From assembly GCA_002491225.1 (NCBI GenBank), contig DKVN01000067.1, forward strand, positions 1-13,017: 13,017 bases of DNA, in the 5' to 3' direction. Source of the DNA: Faecalibacterium sp. UBA7177 (GTDB taxonomy: Bacteria; Bacillota; Clostridia; Oscillospirales; Ruminococcaceae). The notes under the pieces are model-generated. The model was not told where the DNA came from and searched no databases. It saw nothing but the letters and a program-made list of their open reading frames with translations. Shown here one piece after another: positions 1 to 6,370 of the stretch; position 1 is the stretch's first letter, and every line of letters starts with the position of its first letter. Made by a program: the position numbers and the translations under genes.

Positions 1-306
1 CAAATTTTTCCGACGGGCTTGGAACCCGCCTTCGGCGGGGCCCTCTGGACGCGCCTGCGGGCGCAGTCGTCAGATGAAACAAAAAGCGCAGGCAATACTT
101 TGTGTATTAACGAGCATTTTTGTGAAATATGACGGAGTCGGCCGCGCAAGGAACCCGCGGCCGACACACCCCCACGGCAATATGTGGGGGCGAAATTTGC
201 CGCAGTCTTTGGCGGACGCGACTTTTTAGACAGTTTGTCAAGGCCCCGCCGGGGCCGCGGGCAAGCGCCGCATCCCCCTGCCGCATCACCGCGGGGCGCG
301 CCCCCC
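1..306. other. hairpin-rich intergenic region, no convincing gene
   Basis: No reading frame here looks like a real gene, but the stretch is packed with short perfect inverted repeats: 25-30/34-39 (CCCGCC/GGCGGG), 51-55/60-64 (GCGCC/GGCGC), 137-146/156-165 (GTCGGCCGCG/CGCGGCCGAC), 169-175/184-190 (CCCCCAC/GTGGGGG) and 242-247/251-256 (GGCCCC/GGGGCC). A 51-codon ATG frame at 74-229 runs through the two central hairpins. It has no ribosome binding site and a biased Arg/Pro/Asn make-up, so I do not call it. The segment is also the region downstream of the minus-strand DUF3021 gene, but none of the hairpins is followed by a clean T-run on that strand. An intergenic repeat element or a structured RNA is possible; the sequence alone does not decide. 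Confidence 0.5.
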
Positions 307-741
307 TCAGCGGTGGGTCTGCCGGTACCAGTCCAGCCGGTCATCATACCGCTTGCCGGAGGCCCGGTAGTAGAGCTCGATGCCCGCCGTAATCGCGGCA
401 AAGATCACCAGAAAGGCCGCCGCAAAGCTGACCCAGGCCCCGAGGCTCCCGGTGGGGAACCACCCGCACCCCACCGCGGCCGCGGTGAGCACCCCGAAAA
501 AGGGCAGCCCAAACACCGCCATCCGCCCGCCGTAGGGCATTTTTTTGATGACCAGATCCGAAAAGGCCAGCAGCTGCAGCGCGCCCGCCGCCGCGCTGAC
601 CAGCAGCAGCGAGAGCAGGATGCCCGGCCCCGCCGTGCCCTGAAAAATGAACAGAAAGACGATATAAACCGACATGCTGGCCGTGTAGCACAAGGAGATC
701 CGCTCCTTGAGCGCCGCGGCAATGGCCAAAAACTTTTTCAT
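307..741 (-). CDS. DUF3021 family membrane protein
   Basis: A 144-residue integral membrane protein with four predicted hydrophobic segments at about residues 20-35, 40-59, 74-92 and 100-123. It has a short basic N-terminus and a charged C-terminal tail (KRYDDRLDWYRQTHR). Size, topology and position directly after a LytTR regulator match the DUF3021 family, whose members are typically encoded beside a LytTR DNA-binding protein; the pair is thought to form a small membrane-linked regulatory unit. The start is firm: AAAGGAGG lies 7 bases before the ATG. The gene is 24 bases downstream of the LytTR gene and is almost certainly cotranscribed with it. No catalytic motif is visible. The ligand or signal is unknown. 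Confidence 0.8.
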   Translation of the reverse strand: MKKFLAIAAALKERISLCYTASMSVYIVFLFIFQGTAGPGILLSLLLVSAAAGALQLLAFSDLVIKKMPYGGRMAVFGLPFFGVLTAAAVGCGWFPTGSLGAWVSFAAAFLVIFAAITAGIELYYRASGKRYDDRLDWYRQTHR

Positions 742-765
742 CTCATTCCCTCCTTTGGCGGGCCC

Positions 766-1212
766 CTACCGCAGGCCCAGCTTTTGTTTGATGGCAGGCG
801 CGTACTGGCGGTTGACCACCACCAGCTCGCCGTTGGACATGGTCAGCCGCAGGCGGCCGCCGAGGTCCGGCCGCAGGCTGCGTACCTCGGCAAAGTTGAC
901 CAGCGCCGACCGGCTGACCCGCACAAAATCCAGCCCGGCCAGCTGCTCCTCCAGCTCGTACAGCCGCAGCCGGGTCTGGTAGACCCCCTCTGCGGTGTAG
1001 AGAAAGGTGCCCCGGTCGACCGTGTCGATGTAGAGCACCCGACCCGGCTCGAGGATGCAGGTCTCCCCGTCCTTTTCGCCGGTCAGCTTCGCGTCGGTCA
1101 GCCGCAGCAGCTCGATCAGCCGGGCCGTGCGGGCGTCCAGACGGGCGCAGCGCACAATCACCTCGGTCTGGGCGAGGCCCGCGCACTCCTCCACCGTGAT
1201 CCTGATGGACAT
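766..1212 (-). CDS. stand-alone LytTR DNA-binding regulator
   Basis: A 148-residue transcription regulator. Residues about 45-148 form a LytTR-type DNA-binding domain, with the recognisable core VRVSRSALVNFAEVRSL (97-113) and the closing beta strand and helix (GELVVVNRQYAPAIKQKL, 128-145). There is no receiver domain: residues 1-44 are only a short alpha/beta lead-in, so this is not a phosphorylation-dependent response regulator. I place the start at the ATG at 1212, because AAAGGAG precedes it by 11 bases and the protein then begins as other short LytTR proteins do. A longer in-frame ATG at 1392 lies inside the upstream terminator and adds 60 Arg/Ala-rich residues, so I reject it. It is followed by DUF3021. 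Such pairs often regulate themselves or neighbouring membrane functions; the target here is not visible. Confidence 0.88.
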   Translation of the reverse strand: MSIRITVEECAGLAQTEVIVRCARLDARTARLIELLRLTDAKLTGEKDGETCILEPGRVLYIDTVDRGTFLYTAEGVYQTRLRLYELEEQLAGLDFVRVSRSALVNFAEVRSLRPDLGGRLRLTMSNGELVVVNRQYAPAIKQKLGLR

Positions 1213-1245
1213 AGGCGTCTCAACTCCTTTCGCAGCTGCACCCTG

Positions 1246-1274
1246 AGCATACCCCAACCGCTGCCGCCTGGCAA
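1246..1274 (-). promoter_or_regulatory. promoter of the LytTR-DUF3021 unit
   Basis: On the minus strand TTGCCA (1274-1269) and TATGCT (1251-1246) are separated by exactly 17 bases, 33 bases before the LytTR start codon. Both boxes are close to the housekeeping sigma consensus. The promoter sits downstream of the terminator at 1340-1389, so the pair is its own transcription unit. Confidence 0.6.
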
Positions 1275-1339
1275 GGGGCCGCCGCGCAAGCTGCGCCAAA
1301 CGGCGCGCGGGCTGCACCGCCCGCCCCCCAAGCTGCCGC

Positions 1340-1389
1340 AAAAAAGCCACCGCCGCGCAGGTTTTACGCCGCGCGGCGATGGCTTTTTT
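1340..1389. terminator. bidirectional-looking rho-independent terminator
   Basis: Arms 1340-1358 and 1371-1389 are complementary over 19 bases with one G-T type mismatch, and the loop is 12 bases. The outer ends are A6 and T6, so each strand reads a GC stem followed by six T. On the minus strand it lies 25 bases after the stop codon of the membrane protein gene (1415), and so ends the citrate synthase unit. Confidence 0.85.
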
Positions 1390-1414
1390 CACAAAACAGT
1401 ATCGGCTCCGCGCC

Positions 1415-2209
1415 TTACGCCGCGGCCTCCGGCTCGGGGGCTTCCTCCCCGGCGGCGGTGAGGGCGCAGGCCGCCCCCAGCAGCCCCAGCAGGGCCAGGC
1501 AGGCGCTCAGCAGCAGCCGGTCACGGTCGGCCTGCCCCATCAGAGTGTAGCAGACGGTCTGAGGCAGCTCGAGGCAGGTGCAGAGCAAAAAGGCCAGGCA
1601 GCCGGTCAGCGAGAGCAGCCGCCCGCAGGCCGCCCCCGGCAGGTAGGCCGCCTTGAGCAGCACGGTGGCAAACAGCAGCGCCGCCAGCGCGCTGAACACC
1701 TCCAGCGTGGGGGGCACCCGCACCATGCCGGACGGCTTAAAGATGAACCGCACCACCGTGAGCAGGTAGAGCGAGGCGGTGCCCGCGATGCCCCACACCG
1801 CGCTGCCGGTGGGCAGGCTGGGCCGGGCCGAGAGCCGCGCCGCCCCCAGCAGTACAAACCAGAGCGCGGTAACCAGATAAAGCAGCTGCTGCAAAAGCTC
1901 GGTGGTCCCCTGCCGCGCGGCGGCCAGCATCCCGCTGCCGCCCAGCGCCGCAAAGGCCAGCCCGCAGGCAAGGCTCACCAGCCCCTGCACCGGGCCGCGC
2001 CGCCAGAGCCCCGCCGGGCGGCGCGCCGCTAAGAGGCTGCCCGCCGCGCAGAGCAGCGCCACCGCGCCGCCCACCGCGTACCGGGCCCAGAGCGGCCCCG
2101 CGGTGGCAAAGCCGGTGGTAAGGTCGGTAAAGTTGACAAGATCCAGCCAGTGGGCCGCCCCGGTCATCACGGCCACCAGCAAAACCAGACAGGTTGCAAA
2201 GCGTTTCAT
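1415..2209 (-). CDS. polytopic membrane protein of unknown function, coupled to citrate synthase
   Basis: A 264-residue, very hydrophobic protein with about eight predicted membrane segments (roughly residues 4-20, 41-61, 74-95, 106-125, 133-156, 168-187, 195-214 and 227-249) and a short acidic, Ala-rich cytosolic-type tail (GEEAPEPEAAA). I do not recognise a family, transport motif or catalytic residue. Its ATG overlaps the citrate synthase stop codon by one base (TGATG), and GAGGAA lies at the end of the citrate synthase gene, so translation is probably coupled. The link to citrate synthase suggests a co-regulated role but does not show one. The terminator at 1340-1389 closes the unit. High Ala/Leu content reflects the GC-rich host codon use. 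Confidence 0.75.
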   Translation of the reverse strand: MKRFATCLVLLVAVMTGAAHWLDLVNFTDLTTGFATAGPLWARYAVGGAVALLCAAGSLLAARRPAGLWRRGPVQGLVSLACGLAFAALGGSGMLAAARQGTTELLQQLLYLVTALWFVLLGAARLSARPSLPTGSAVWGIAGTASLYLLTVVRFIFKPSGMVRVPPTLEVFSALAALLFATVLLKAAYLPGAACGRLLSLTGCLAFLLCTCLELPQTVCYTLMGQADRDRLLLSACLALLGLLGAACALTAAGEEAPEPEAAA

Positions 2210-3573
2210 CAGCGTTCCTCGATGCTCTTATATTTCTGCCGCACGCCCAGATACTTATAGGCGGGGCGGATGATCCGGTTGGCGAACACGACCTCCTCCA
2301 CCCGGTGCGCGCACCAGCCCGGCATCCGGCTGATGGCGAACAGGGGGGTGAACAGATCCTCTGAGATGCCCAGCATCCGGTAGATCAGGCCGCTGTACAA
2401 ATCGACATTGGCGCAGACCTGCTTGGTGCCGCGCTCCTCGGCAAAGACGCCGGGGCCGAGCTTTTCGATCAGGCAGAGCAGCTCGAACTCGTCCTCAAAG
2501 CCCTTGGCGTAGGCGAGGCTGCGCGCCTTTTCGCGCAGCACCTGGGCGCGCGGGTCGCTGATGGTGTAGACCGCGTGGCCCATGCCGTAGATCAGGCCGC
2601 TGCCGTCCCCCGCCTGGCGGCGCAGCACCCGGCGCAGGTACTCCCGCACCTCGTCCTCGTCCTGGTGGTTGGCCACCCCGGCCTGCAGTTCGCTTAGCTG
2701 CTGCATCACCTTGTGGTTCGCGCCGCCGTGCTTGGGCCCCTTGAGGCTGCCGATGGCCGCCGAGATTGCCGAGTAGGTGTCGGTGCCCGAGCTCGAGAGC
2801 ACCCGGCAGGCAAAGGTGGAGTTGTTGCCGCCGCCGTGGTCGGCGTGCACCAACAGGCAGAGGTCGAGCAGCTTTGCCTCCTCGTGGGTGAACTTCTGGT
2901 CGGCCCGATAGGTGGCCAGGATATGCTCGGCGGTGCTCTGGCCGGGGGTGGGCAGGTGGAAGTACATGCTCTGCCGGTCGTACACCCGGCGCTTGACCTG
3001 ATAGGCGTTGACCATGATGGTGGGCAGCCCGGCAATCAGCCGGATCGACTGGCGCAGGATGCCCTCGAGGCTCATATCCTCAGGGTCGGGGTCGTAGCTG
3101 TACAGGGCCAGCACGCTGCGGGCGAGCTTATTCATGATGTTGGGGCTGGGGGCCTTCATGATCATGTCCTCAGCAAAGCCCTCGGGCAGCTCGCGGTGGG
3201 CGTCAAGGATGGCCCGGAAGTTCTCCAGCTGCGCGCGGTTGGGCAAACTGCCGAAGAGCAGCAGCCAGATGACCTCCTCAAAGACGAACCGGTCGTGCTC
3301 GTACGCCTCGTTGACGATCTCGTTGATGTTGACCCCGCGGTAGATCAGCTTGCCGGGGATGGGCACAACCGTCCCGTCCCCCGTGCGCCGGTAGCCCACA
3401 ACGTCGCAGACATTGGTCAGCCCGGCCAGCACGCCGGTACCGTCCGCGTTGCGCAGCCCCCGCTTGACCCCCAGCCGCTCGCTGGTCTCGGGGTCGATGT
3501 AGTTATTTTTTAAGTACTCCTGACATAGAAATTCCATGGACGCCTTGTCCAGTGCTGCGGCGTCTGCTGCCAT
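2209..3573 (-). CDS. gltA: citrate synthase
   Basis: A 454-residue protein that condenses oxaloacetate and acetyl-CoA to citrate in the cytosol. The family signatures are in order: VHADHGGGNNSTFA (242-255, first active-site His region), GSLKGPKHGGANHKV (275-289, with His282 matching the second catalytic His), GMGHAVYTISDPRA (330-343) and ANVDLYSGLIYRMLG (388-402), whose Asp391 matches the catalytic Asp. All key residues are present. In a fermentative Firmicute this usually supplies 2-oxoglutarate and glutamate rather than running a full cycle. A 2-methylcitrate synthase activity cannot be excluded by eye. I chose the start at 3573, because AAGGAG precedes it by 11 bases. In-frame ATGs at 3681 (inside the promoter) and 3537 (weak binding site) are less likely. 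The gene symbol is by function. Confidence 0.93.
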   Translation of the reverse strand: MAADAAALDKASMEFLCQEYLKNNYIDPETSERLGVKRGLRNADGTGVLAGLTNVCDVVGYRRTGDGTVVPIPGKLIYRGVNINEIVNEAYEHDRFVFEEVIWLLLFGSLPNRAQLENFRAILDAHRELPEGFAEDMIMKAPSPNIMNKLARSVLALYSYDPDPEDMSLEGILRQSIRLIAGLPTIMVNAYQVKRRVYDRQSMYFHLPTPGQSTAEHILATYRADQKFTHEEAKLLDLCLLVHADHGGGNNSTFACRVLSSSGTDTYSAISAAIGSLKGPKHGGANHKVMQQLSELQAGVANHQDEDEVREYLRRVLRRQAGDGSGLIYGMGHAVYTISDPRAQVLREKARSLAYAKGFEDEFELLCLIEKLGPGVFAEERGTKQVCANVDLYSGLIYRMLGISEDLFTPLFAISRMPGWCAHRVEEVVFANRIIRPAYKYLGVRQKYKSIEER

Positions 3574-3646
3574 ACCCGGATCCGCTCCTTCCCATCCGCG
3601 GGCGGCCGTTTGCTCTGCGGGGCCGCGCCGGTGTGTTCCCTCTATG

Positions 3647-3662
3647 CCTGTAATCATACAGG
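3647..3662. promoter_or_regulatory. candidate operator: perfect inverted repeat over the citrate synthase -10 box
   Basis: CCTGTA-ATCA-TACAGG is a perfect 6-base inverted repeat with a 4-base centre. On the minus strand it contains the -10 box TATGAT. A repressor bound here would block initiation of the citrate synthase unit. No regulator is identified; the site could equally concern the divergent plus-strand gene. Confidence 0.45.
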
Positions 3663-3681
3663 GTTGCGGGGCAAATTGCAA
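3653..3681 (-). promoter_or_regulatory. promoter of the citrate synthase unit
   Basis: On the minus strand TTGCAA (3681-3676), a 17-base spacer and TATGAT (3658-3653) form a good housekeeping-type promoter. Transcription would start near 3646, giving a leader of about 70 bases before the ATG at 3573. Confidence 0.65.
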
Positions 3682-3747
3682 GCGGGGGCAGGAAAAGCGG
3701 CACCGCCACGCAGGAAATTTTCAAGCAATCAGAATGGAGAAAACGCC

Positions 3748-4845
3748 ATGATCAAAAAAATCCTGCCCTCGATCCTGCTGTTCGCGGCCTTGACCTACCT
3801 GCTGCCCTTTGTCTGCCTGCTGCTGCCCGCCGGGGCATCCGGCTCCGCGGGTTTCGCCCCCGCCGCCTCCGCCCCGCCCGACACAGGCGGCGGCGCGGCC
3901 GGGCTCTGGAACGGTCTCGGGCAGCCGGACGAGCCCTCCCCCGCCGCCCCCGAAAGCGGCAATGGCAGCGATGGCGCCGCCGCGCCCGAAGCCGCCGGGC
4001 TGGCCCAGCTTGAGATCCAGCTCTGGGACGAGGGAGCCGGGCGGCTTTTGCGCGTGCCGGTGGAGGAGTACCTGATCGGGGTGATGGCCGCCGAGATGCC
4101 CCCCTCCTGGCCGGACGAGGCCCTGATGGCCCAGGCGGTGGCGGCCCACAGCTATGTACTCTCCCAGCGGGAGCAGGCGGGCGCGGCGCTCGAGGGCGGC
4201 TGGCTCGCGGTGGACCCGGCCCGGCGGCAGGGCTTTTTGACCGACGAGGTGCTGCGCAGCTACTGGGGGGACGCCTACGAGGAGAACCACGCCCGGCTGG
4301 CGGCGCTGGCGGCACAGGTCAAGGACGAGCTGGTGCTCTACGACGGTGCCCCGGCGGCGGCCTGCTACCACGCCATCAGCTGCGGAGCCACCGAGGCCAG
4401 CCAGAACGTCTGGGCCGAGGCGCTGCCCTACCTGCAGGGGGTGGATTCGCCTCTCGACCTCACCAGCCCGGACTATGAAAAGGCGGTGACCTACACCCCC
4501 CAGCAGATGTACGACGCCCTCTCCCTCGGCTGCCCGGGGCTGGACCTGAGCGGCGCGCCGAACAGCTGGTTTGGCGAGGTACGCTATACCGGCGCGGGCT
4601 ATGTGGCCGAGCAGCAGGTGGGCGGCGCGGCAGTGAGCGGCCTTGCTTTGCGGGCCGCGCTGGGGCTGCGCAGCGCCTGCTTTACCGTAGACTATGCCGA
4701 CGGGGTGTTCACCGTGACCACCCGCGGCTACGGCCACGGGGTGGGCATGTCCCAGTATGGGGCCAACGCTCTGGCCCTGACCGGCAAAACCCACGCCGAG
4801 ATCTTATCCTTTTACTACCCCGGCACCACGCTGGGCACAGCCTGA
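3748..4845 (+). CDS. spoIID: SpoIID/LytB-domain peptidoglycan lytic protein (stage II sporulation protein D type)
   Basis: A 365-residue membrane-anchored protein. Residues about 8-27 form one hydrophobic anchor, residues 29-88 a Pro/Ala/Gly-rich linker, and the rest a SpoIID/LytB domain. Clear signatures are VPVEEYLIGVMAAEMPPSW (103-121, with Glu116 in the catalytic position), YHAISCGATEAS (207-218, with His208 and Cys212 at the metal/structural site), and RGYGHGVGMSQYGANA (326-341). SpoIID cleaves the glycan strand of denuded peptidoglycan during engulfment of the forespore. The start is the ATG at 3748, with GGAG 8 bases upstream; an earlier in-frame ATG at 3610 would place a non-signal extension before the membrane anchor. 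It stands alone on the plus strand, divergent from citrate synthase. I found no convincing sigma-E promoter. A LytB-like vegetative role is the alternative. Confidence 0.88.
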   Translation: MIKKILPSILLFAALTYLLPFVCLLLPAGASGSAGFAPAASAPPDTGGGAAGLWNGLGQPDEPSPAAPESGNGSDGAAAPEAAGLAQLEIQLWDEGAGRLLRVPVEEYLIGVMAAEMPPSWPDEALMAQAVAAHSYVLSQREQAGAALEGGWLAVDPARRQGFLTDEVLRSYWGDAYEENHARLAALAAQVKDELVLYDGAPAAACYHAISCGATEASQNVWAEALPYLQGVDSPLDLTSPDYEKAVTYTPQQMYDALSLGCPGLDLSGAPNSWFGEVRYTGAGYVAEQQVGGAAVSGLALRAALGLRSACFTVDYADGVFTVTTRGYGHGVGMSQYGANALALTGKTHAEILSFYYPGTTLGTA

Positions 4846-4861
4846 CCCACGCGGCAAAAGC

Positions 4862-4894
4862 TTGGCCGCCCGGCGGTTTCTGCCGGGCGGCCAA
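4862..4894. terminator. hairpin between convergent spoIID and rodA
   Basis: A perfect 13-base stem, TTGGCCGCCCGGC (4862-4874) with GCCGGGCGGCCAA (4882-4894), and a 7-base loop. It lies between two convergent stop codons. T-runs are short: CTTTTG follows on the minus strand and nothing clear on the plus strand, so it is best read as the rodA terminator that may also serve spoIID. Confidence 0.65.
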
Positions 4895-4907
4895 CTCATA
4901 AAAGCAT

Positions 4908-6104
4908 TCACTTTTCGCTGAACAGTGTCGTCTTGTTGTGGGTGTAAACGCTGAGCACAAGGCCGATGCAGAGGTAGAGCATCAGCACGCTGCTGCCCCC
5001 CGCCGAGAGAAAGGGCAGGGTGACCCCGATCACCGGCAGCACCCCAAGGTTCATGCCCAGGTTGATGACGATCTGCCAGATGAAGGCCGCGAACACCCCG
5101 GTGCAGATATAGGTGCCCAGCTTATCCTGGCTGCGCAGCCCGATGGTCAGGGTCTTGATGGCGATGGTCAGCAGCACGGCCAGCAGGATCATGCAGCCCA
5201 CAAAGCCCACCGCCTCGGCGATGTAGCTGAAGATAAAGTCGTTCCAGGAGTTGACCACATAGTTGTGCTCCTCCCCAAACAACCCCCGCCCGATGATCTG
5301 CCCCGCGCCGATCGACACCTTGCCCTGGTTCTGCTGGTAGGTCCACTCGGCGTAGGTGGGGTCGTCCGGGTAGAACACCGCCATGATCCGCATGAACTGG
5401 TAGCCCTTGAGCAGTTCGTCCGAAAAAAAGCCCAGCACAACGGCAAAGGCGCTGACCCCCAGCGCCGCCGCGCTGAGGATGTATTTCCAGGAGAGCCCTG
5501 CCACAAACAGCATGATGCAGCCGATGGCCAAAAAGATCAGCCCGGTGCCGTCGTCCCCCTGCTCGTGGATGATGAGCACCGGCAGCAGCATGTGGGCCAG
5601 CAGGCCCAACAGCTCCTTGGGCTCGTTCATCCGCTCGTGCACCGTGTCCAGGTGCAGCGCAAAGGTCAGGATAAAGCTGATCTTGGCTAGCTCGGTGGGC
5701 TGTAAGCTAAAACCGGGCAGCAGGATCCAGCTGTGGTTGTCGGTGCCGGAGGGGGCGTAGCCAAAGGTGATGCCCCCGATCACCCGCCCCCGCAAAAAGG
5801 TGGTGGCCACCAGCCCCCAGGTGAGCAGAACATGCACCGGCCAGAGCTTGGCAAGGGCGCGGTAGTCCAGCAGCGAGACGACGATGGCGCAGAGGATGCC
5901 CGCGCAGCTGGCCGCCGCCTGCACCACCGCCTGGCGGTAGCCGCCGAGGCTGCGGGTGCCCTCCAGCTCGTCGATCTGAAAGCCGCCCAGATGGTACTTG
6001 CCGATGGACAGCAGCACCAGCACCGCAAAGGCCGAGCAGCCGATGCAGAGCAGCACATATAATTTATCGGTGGACTGCCAGTATTTTTTCGCCAGCTTGA
6101 GCAT
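4908..6104 (-). CDS. rodA: SEDS family peptidoglycan glycosyltransferase (RodA/FtsW/SpoVE type)
   Basis: A 398-residue polytopic membrane protein that would polymerise lipid II into glycan strands with a partner class B penicillin-binding protein. SEDS landmarks run in order: LLPGFSLQPTELAKISFIL (128-146), EQGDDGTGLIFLAIG (181-195, in place of the usual PDLGT motif), IGAGQIIGRGLFG (265-277), NDFIFSYIAEAVGFVG (288-303), where Asp289 matches the catalytic Asp, and NLGMNLGVLPVIGVTLPFLS (348-367) followed by AGGSS. About ten membrane segments are visible. The start at 6104 has a G-rich binding site (AAAAGGGGGG) about 9 bases upstream. RodA (elongation), FtsW (division) and SpoVE (spore cortex) cannot be told apart safely by eye. 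No PBP partner is adjacent. The loop around residues 240-262 is longer and more polar than I expect, with a YPDDPTYAEWTYQQNQ stretch. Confidence 0.9.
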   Translation of the reverse strand: MLKLAKKYWQSTDKLYVLLCIGCSAFAVLVLLSIGKYHLGGFQIDELEGTRSLGGYRQAVVQAAASCAGILCAIVVSLLDYRALAKLWPVHVLLTWGLVATTFLRGRVIGGITFGYAPSGTDNHSWILLPGFSLQPTELAKISFILTFALHLDTVHERMNEPKELLGLLAHMLLPVLIIHEQGDDGTGLIFLAIGCIMLFVAGLSWKYILSAAALGVSAFAVVLGFFSDELLKGYQFMRIMAVFYPDDPTYAEWTYQQNQGKVSIGAGQIIGRGLFGEEHNYVVNSWNDFIFSYIAEAVGFVGCMILLAVLLTIAIKTLTIGLRSQDKLGTYICTGVFAAFIWQIVINLGMNLGVLPVIGVTLPFLSAGGSSVLMLYLCIGLVLSVYTHNKTTLFSEK

Positions 6105-6181
6105 CCCGCATGCCCCCCCTTTTCGCGCGGCCCCGGTTCCCTGTTCGGCCCCGCCGGTGCCGCCGCCAAACCGTTTCCCCT

Positions 6182-6210
6182 ATTATAGTATGACCCGCGG
6201 CATTTTGCAA
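6182..6210 (-). promoter_or_regulatory. promoter of rodA
   Basis: On the minus strand TTGCAA (6210-6205), 17 bases, and a perfect TATAAT (6187-6182). Start of transcription near 6175 gives a leader of about 70 bases before the rodA ATG at 6104. Confidence 0.75.
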
Positions 6211-6242
6211 ATCACCCCGCGCCGCCCCGCCGCAAACCCGGC

Positions 6243-6272
6243 TTGCCCCCCGCCGCCCCCGCGTGGTATACT
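6243..6272 (+). promoter_or_regulatory. promoter of comM
   Basis: TTGCCC (6243-6248), an 18-base spacer and TATACT (6267-6272), preceded by TGG. It faces away from the rodA promoter about 30 bases to the left, so the two genes have separate divergent promoters. The predicted leader is about 90 bases. Confidence 0.6.
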
Positions 6273-6305
6273 AAGGCCAGCATCTCACCGCAAAGCGGCG
6301 TCCCC

Positions 6306-6326
6306 GTGCTGCTTTTTTTGCAGCGC
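6306..6326 (+). other. T7-loop hairpin in the comM leader
   Basis: GTGCTGC (6306-6312) and GCAGCGC (6320-6326) pair over 7 bases, one as G-T, around a loop of seven T. It lies in the predicted leader between promoter and start codon. A structural role in RNA is possible; no function is shown. Confidence 0.3.
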
Positions 6327-6370
6327 AGGGCCGCCGTCATTCAAGTGGTCTTTGTAAGAGGGGGCGCGCT

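Noticed and set aside
74..229. 51-codon ATG frame in the left intergenic region
   Set aside because: No ribosome binding site. It runs through two perfect hairpins and reads as Arg/Pro/Asn-rich low-quality protein.
242..256. Terminator for DUF3021 at the GGCCCC/GGGGCC hairpin
   Set aside because: The stem is followed on the minus strand by TTGACAAA rather than a T-run, and it is about 50 bases past the stop.
184..1461. Long plus-strand open frame antisense to DUF3021 and LytTR
   Set aside because: Composition is Arg/Pro/Gln-rich, typical of the opposite strand of GC-rich genes. It has no binding site and crosses a terminator and promoter.
3640..3747. Sigma-E type promoter for spoIID
   Set aside because: CATACA occurs at 3656-3661, but no matching -35 element lies at the right distance, and the word is better explained by the citrate synthase promoter repeat.
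3721..4794. 357-codon minus-strand open frame opposite spoIID
   Set aside because: His/Gly/Arg-rich shadow with poly-Gly runs. The SpoIID motifs settle the coding strand.
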